Below, piece by piece: positions 42,336-44,711 of a stretch of DNA of 44,711 bases. The notes under the pieces were generated by a model. It worked only from the letters and a program-made list of their open reading frames with translations, ran no database searches and had not been told where the DNA came from. How positions within the stretch are numbered: position 1 is the first letter of the stretch; each line of letters begins with the position of its first letter. The stretch lies in NCBI GenBank assembly GCA_964470455.1, contig CAYYCX010000025.1, positions 1 through 44,711 of the forward strand, read 5' to 3'. The stretch comes from JAWXBM01 sp964470455 (lineage in GTDB: Bacteria > Pseudomonadota > Gammaproteobacteria > Xanthomonadales > SZUA-36). The translations under genes were made by a program, and so were the position numbers.

Positions 42336-43376
42336 TCAGTCCTCCACGCCCAGGCGCCGGTGCATGATGGGGCTGGTGGTGGTGTACTGCAGCCGCACTT
42401 TCTGCTCGGGGTGCAAATAGGCCTGGGCGCCGAATGCCGCCAGCGCGGCTTCATGAAAGCCGCTCAGGATCAGCTTTTTCTTGCCCGGGTAATGGTTGAT
42501 GTCGCCCACGGCAAAGATGCCGGGTACGCTGGTCTGGAATTTTTCCGTGTCCACCAGCACCTGGCGTTTTTCCAGCTCCAGCCCCCAGTCCGCGATCGGG
42601 CCGAGGTTGGGTGACAGGCCGTAGAACACATACACCTCATCGGCTTCGATGTGGTGGCGGTTGCCTTCGGGATCATCCACTTCCAGCCCGCCAAACTGGC
42701 CGTTTTTCGAGAAAGCACCGCGTACCTGGCCCTGGAATTCGTCCAGGTAATCGCCATCGGCCAGCGCCTTCATCTTGTTCACGGAAGCCGGTGCGGCCCG
42801 GTACTCGTCACGACGGTGAACCAGGGTGATGTGGCTGGCCTTGCCATGCAGCGCGAGGGTCCAGTCCAGCGCGGAGTCCCCGCCACCGAGGATCAGGATG
42901 CGCTTGCCGCGCACGCGTTCCGGGTCGGTGACGCGATAGTGGATGTGTTTGTGTTCGAATTCCTCCGCCCCCTGAACCCGCAGGCGGCGTGGCTGGAAAG
43001 CCCCCAGGCCTGCTGCCAGGATGATGCAGCCGGCGTCGAATCGCGTTCCCGCCGAAGTTTCCAGAAAGAAGCGGCCGTTGTCCTGTTTTTGCAGCTCAGT
43101 GACCATTTGGCCCAGGTGGAATTGCGGGTTGAAGGGCTTGATCTGCTCCAGCAGACGGTCCACCAGTTCCTGCGCATCACAAACGGGAATGGCGGGAATG
43201 TCGTAAATGGGTTTGTCCGGGTAGAGCTCGGAACACTGGCCACCGGGCTGGGCAAGGGTATCCACCACATGCGCCTTGATATCCAGCAGGCCCAGTTCAA
43301 AAACCTGGAACAGGCCGGCTGGGCCCGCGCCGACAATGACGACATCGGTCACAATTACCTTGGAATCGGTGCTCAT
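42336..43376 (-). CDS. Ferredoxin/flavodoxin-NADP+ reductase, TrxR-like (type 2)
   Basis: FAD flavoprotein of 346 residues with the thioredoxin-reductase fold. The FAD motif is VIVGAGPAGLFQVFELGL (about 13-30), the NADP site is LILGGGDSALDWTLALHGK (about 163-181), and the C-terminal FAD motif is GIFAVGDINHYPGKKKLI. The redox-active CxxC of true thioredoxin reductases is absent, so it is assigned to the YumC/FNR2 group that reduces ferredoxin or flavodoxin. Start at the ATG 43376. It converges on the exported amidohydrolase with a 9-base gap. Confidence 0.88.
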   Translation of the reverse strand: MSTDSKVIVTDVVIVGAGPAGLFQVFELGLLDIKAHVVDTLAQPGGQCSELYPDKPIYDIPAIPVCDAQELVDRLLEQIKPFNPQFHLGQMVTELQKQDNGRFFLETSAGTRFDAGCIILAAGLGAFQPRRLRVQGAEEFEHKHIHYRVTDPERVRGKRILILGGGDSALDWTLALHGKASHITLVHRRDEYRAAPASVNKMKALADGDYLDEFQGQVRGAFSKNGQFGGLEVDDPEGNRHHIEADEVYVFYGLSPNLGPIADWGLELEKRQVLVDTEKFQTSVPGIFAVGDINHYPGKKKLILSGFHEAALAAFGAQAYLHPEQKVRLQYTTTSPIMHRRLGVED

Positions 43377-43484
43377 TTCACTCCACCACAGGAAAATTAT
43401 CGTTTTGCAGGTGGCATGACCACCGAGTATGTTTGCTTACTTGGGTTTATTGCAGCAGATTCAAGTTGTGGAGACAAACTTAAT

Positions 43485-44165
43485 ATGGATGAACCACGTG
43501 ATGTCCGCCTGGAGGCCAGCTGGAAGCTGCGCCTGGAAAGCGAATTCCAGCTTGATTACATGCGCAACCTGCGCACCTTCCTGCTGCAGCGCAAACAGGC
43601 CGGGGCGATCATCTACCCACCCGGATCGCTGATTTTCAACGCGCTGGACTCGACGCCGTTTGAGCAGGTGAGGGTGGTGATACTGGGGCAGGACCCTTAT
43701 CACGGCCCGGGACAGGCGCATGGCCTGTGTTTTTCGGTGCGCGACGGTGTCGAGACACCGCCCTCGCTGGTAAACATTCACAAGGAGATTGCGGACGACC
43801 TGGGCGTGGCAATTCCGGCCAATGGCAACCTGGAACGTTGGGCTGCCCAGGGCGTGCTGCTGCTCAATGCGGTGCTGACGGTGGAGCGTGGCCGGGCGGG
43901 AGCGCACCAGGGCAAGGGCTGGGAGCGTTTTACGGATCGCGTGGTGCAACTCCTGAATGACGAGCGCGATGGTATCGTGTTCCTGCTGTGGGGTTCCTAT
44001 GCGATCAAGAAGGGCGCTGCGATCGACCGCAAGCGTCACCTGGTGCTGACAGCGCCGCATCCATCGCCTCTGTCGGCCTATCGTGGCTTTTTCGGCTGCA
44101 AACACTTTTCCAAGGCCAATCGCTACCTGCAGGAACATGGGCACGCGTCGATTGAGTGGGCCTAG
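43485..44165 (+). CDS. ung: Uracil-DNA glycosylase
   Basis: Family 1 UDG that removes uracil from DNA, 226 residues. Motifs: the water-activating GQDPYHGPGQAHGLCFSV, the uracil-binding Phe, the Asn of LLLNAVLTV, and HPSPLSAYRGFFGCKHFSKAN with the catalytic His and the minor-groove loop. The ATG at 43485 is preceded by GGAG (43470-43473) at 11 bases; the upstream open frame (42651 onward) is on the opposite strand of the reductase and not coding. It is the last gene before the repeat-rich end of the window. Confidence 0.95.
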   Translation: MDEPRDVRLEASWKLRLESEFQLDYMRNLRTFLLQRKQAGAIIYPPGSLIFNALDSTPFEQVRVVILGQDPYHGPGQAHGLCFSVRDGVETPPSLVNIHKEIADDLGVAIPANGNLERWAAQGVLLLNAVLTVERGRAGAHQGKGWERFTDRVVQLLNDERDGIVFLLWGSYAIKKGAAIDRKRHLVLTAPHPSPLSAYRGFFGCKHFSKANRYLQEHGHASIEWA

Positions 44166-44244
44166 CAGTGGATTCTGCATGCGATGTCAACAGTTCGATA
44201 AGTGTAAGGCCTTCCGGTCCTGGACTTGGCTAGCCACGGTTTCC

Positions 44245-44460
44245 GGCCCCAGGCGGGGGATTCCCTTCCAGTCCCCGAGTCCGCCGGCCTGCGGGTGCTG
44301 TGGGAGGCAGCCATGCTGCCGACCTTATCGCGAGCATGGCTCGCTCCTACAATCAATCCAGTAGCTTTCGGGAAGATTCACCCTGTGCCCTCGACCGCCG
44401 CCTCGCCGCATTGACTCGGCGGCTACCAGGGGCCAGGAAGGGAATCCCCCACCCGGGGCC
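44245..44460. repeat. 216-bp element bounded by 25-bp inverted repeats
   Basis: The left end (44245-44269) and the reverse complement of the right end (44436-44460) agree at 23 of 25 bases, differing only in the segment GCCT versus ACCC. The resemblance continues inward with small gaps. The REPIN-like element sits between the ends. Confidence 0.65.
44299..44351 (+). repeat. REPIN-like pair of inverted REP hairpins
   Basis: The first half is TGTGGGAGGCAGCCATGC, with stem GGCAGC/GCTGCC. The second half, read on the other strand, is GTAGGAGCGAGCCATGCTCG, with stem GCGAGC/GCTCGC. Both halves share the GTGGGAG/GTAGGAG plus short-stem design of Pseudomonas-type REP sequences and face each other. 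Confidence 0.65.
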
Positions 44461-44711
44461 TGACGTACTAAGAGCAATCGGAGGCCCAATGGCGGTAAGG
44501 GATTCCGGGCCTGAAGCCTTCAAGTTCCCAGAGCCAGCGGCTGGTATTCCCCCCGTGGCCCATGGTAGCTGCCGAAGCAGTCGAGGGGACCGGTGGACGA
44601 GGGCACCAGGGAGGTGCCCGAGAGGCCAAGACGACCAGGGATGGCCGTTTGGCCGGGAAGGTGAGCCCGCGCAGCGGGCGAGAAGCTGGCCTGGGCCACC
44701 GCCGCATTTGA

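Larger units (their letters stand above)
44166..44711. other. Gene-free, repeat-rich end of window
   Basis: No supported gene. A minus-strand open frame at 44468-44707 is Pro/Arg/Trp-rich and has no family features. The stretch holds a long imperfect inverted repeat (44245-44269 with 44436-44460), a REPIN-like double hairpin (44299-44351), and further GC hairpins, such as GGGCACC/GGTGCCC near 44597-44615. Confidence 0.6.

Noticed and set aside
43485..44165. Uracil-DNA glycosylase as part of the pyrimidine pathway
   Set aside because: It is separated from the divergon by an opposite-strand reductase gene and is a universal repair enzyme; the shared base uracil is coincidental.
44468..44707. 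79-residue minus-strand open frame at the window end
   Set aside because: Composition (Pro, Arg, Trp) and hairpin-rich DNA point to non-coding sequence; no start signal.

Overview
This is a GC-rich window of about 44.7 kb with 38 supported protein genes, packed tightly with many 1- to 4-base overlaps. The families are gammaproteobacterial: divergent tesA and ybbA, a soxBDAG-purU run, HAE-type RND efflux, YheS-type ABC-F and PreTA. A branched-chain 2-oxoacid dehydrogenase sits beside a FabH, which points to a lineage making iso/anteiso fatty acids. A Xanthomonadales- or Chromatiales-like heterotroph is my best guess, but no marker gene is present to fix it. I saw no rRNA, tRNA, CRISPR array or phage genes.

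Layout. 1-5069: an FtsX-type ABC exporter (permease cut by the window edge, plus ATPase), divergent from tesA, a PDZ/multi-membrane protein and a serine hydrolase. 5070-9775 (minus): branched-chain 2-oxoacid dehydrogenase E2, E1-beta and E1-alpha, then KAS III; no E3 gene is nearby. 9874-15890 (minus): heterotetrameric sarcosine oxidase soxB-D-A-G with purU. 16044-25188 (plus): an AsmA-like protein, an RND adaptor and pump, a translationally coupled membrane protein and an exported methyltransferase-fold protein. 25257-27738: an EamA transporter, a VIT1-family transporter and a HAD phosphatase.

27739-29198 is an AT-richer island. It holds a toxin-first HigBA-type module, a nested palindromic operator, and two copies of a roughly 32-bp repeat containing a perfect palindrome, one on each side of the module. 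29199-33981 carries an ABC-F ATPase, three less characterised genes and a VOC protein.

33598-42326 is the most coherent metabolic block. A six-gene minus-strand operon (dihydropyrimidinase, N-carbamoyl-beta-alanine amidohydrolase, NCS1 transporter, PreT, PreA, VOC protein) diverges from a cytosine deaminase of the yeast Fcy1 type and an exported amidohydrolase. A perfect inverted repeat lies in the 70-bp divergent gap. Together these predict uptake and conversion of cytosine to uracil, dihydrouracil, N-carbamoyl-beta-alanine and beta-alanine under one regulator. The window ends with a type 2 ferredoxin/flavodoxin-NADP reductase, uracil-DNA glycosylase, and a 546-bp gene-free stretch holding a REPIN-like double hairpin inside a longer inverted repeat.

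No radically new multi-gene system is evident. The strongest leads are the cytosine-to-beta-alanine divergon with its operator, the repeat-flanked toxin-antitoxin cassette, and the terminal repeat element.
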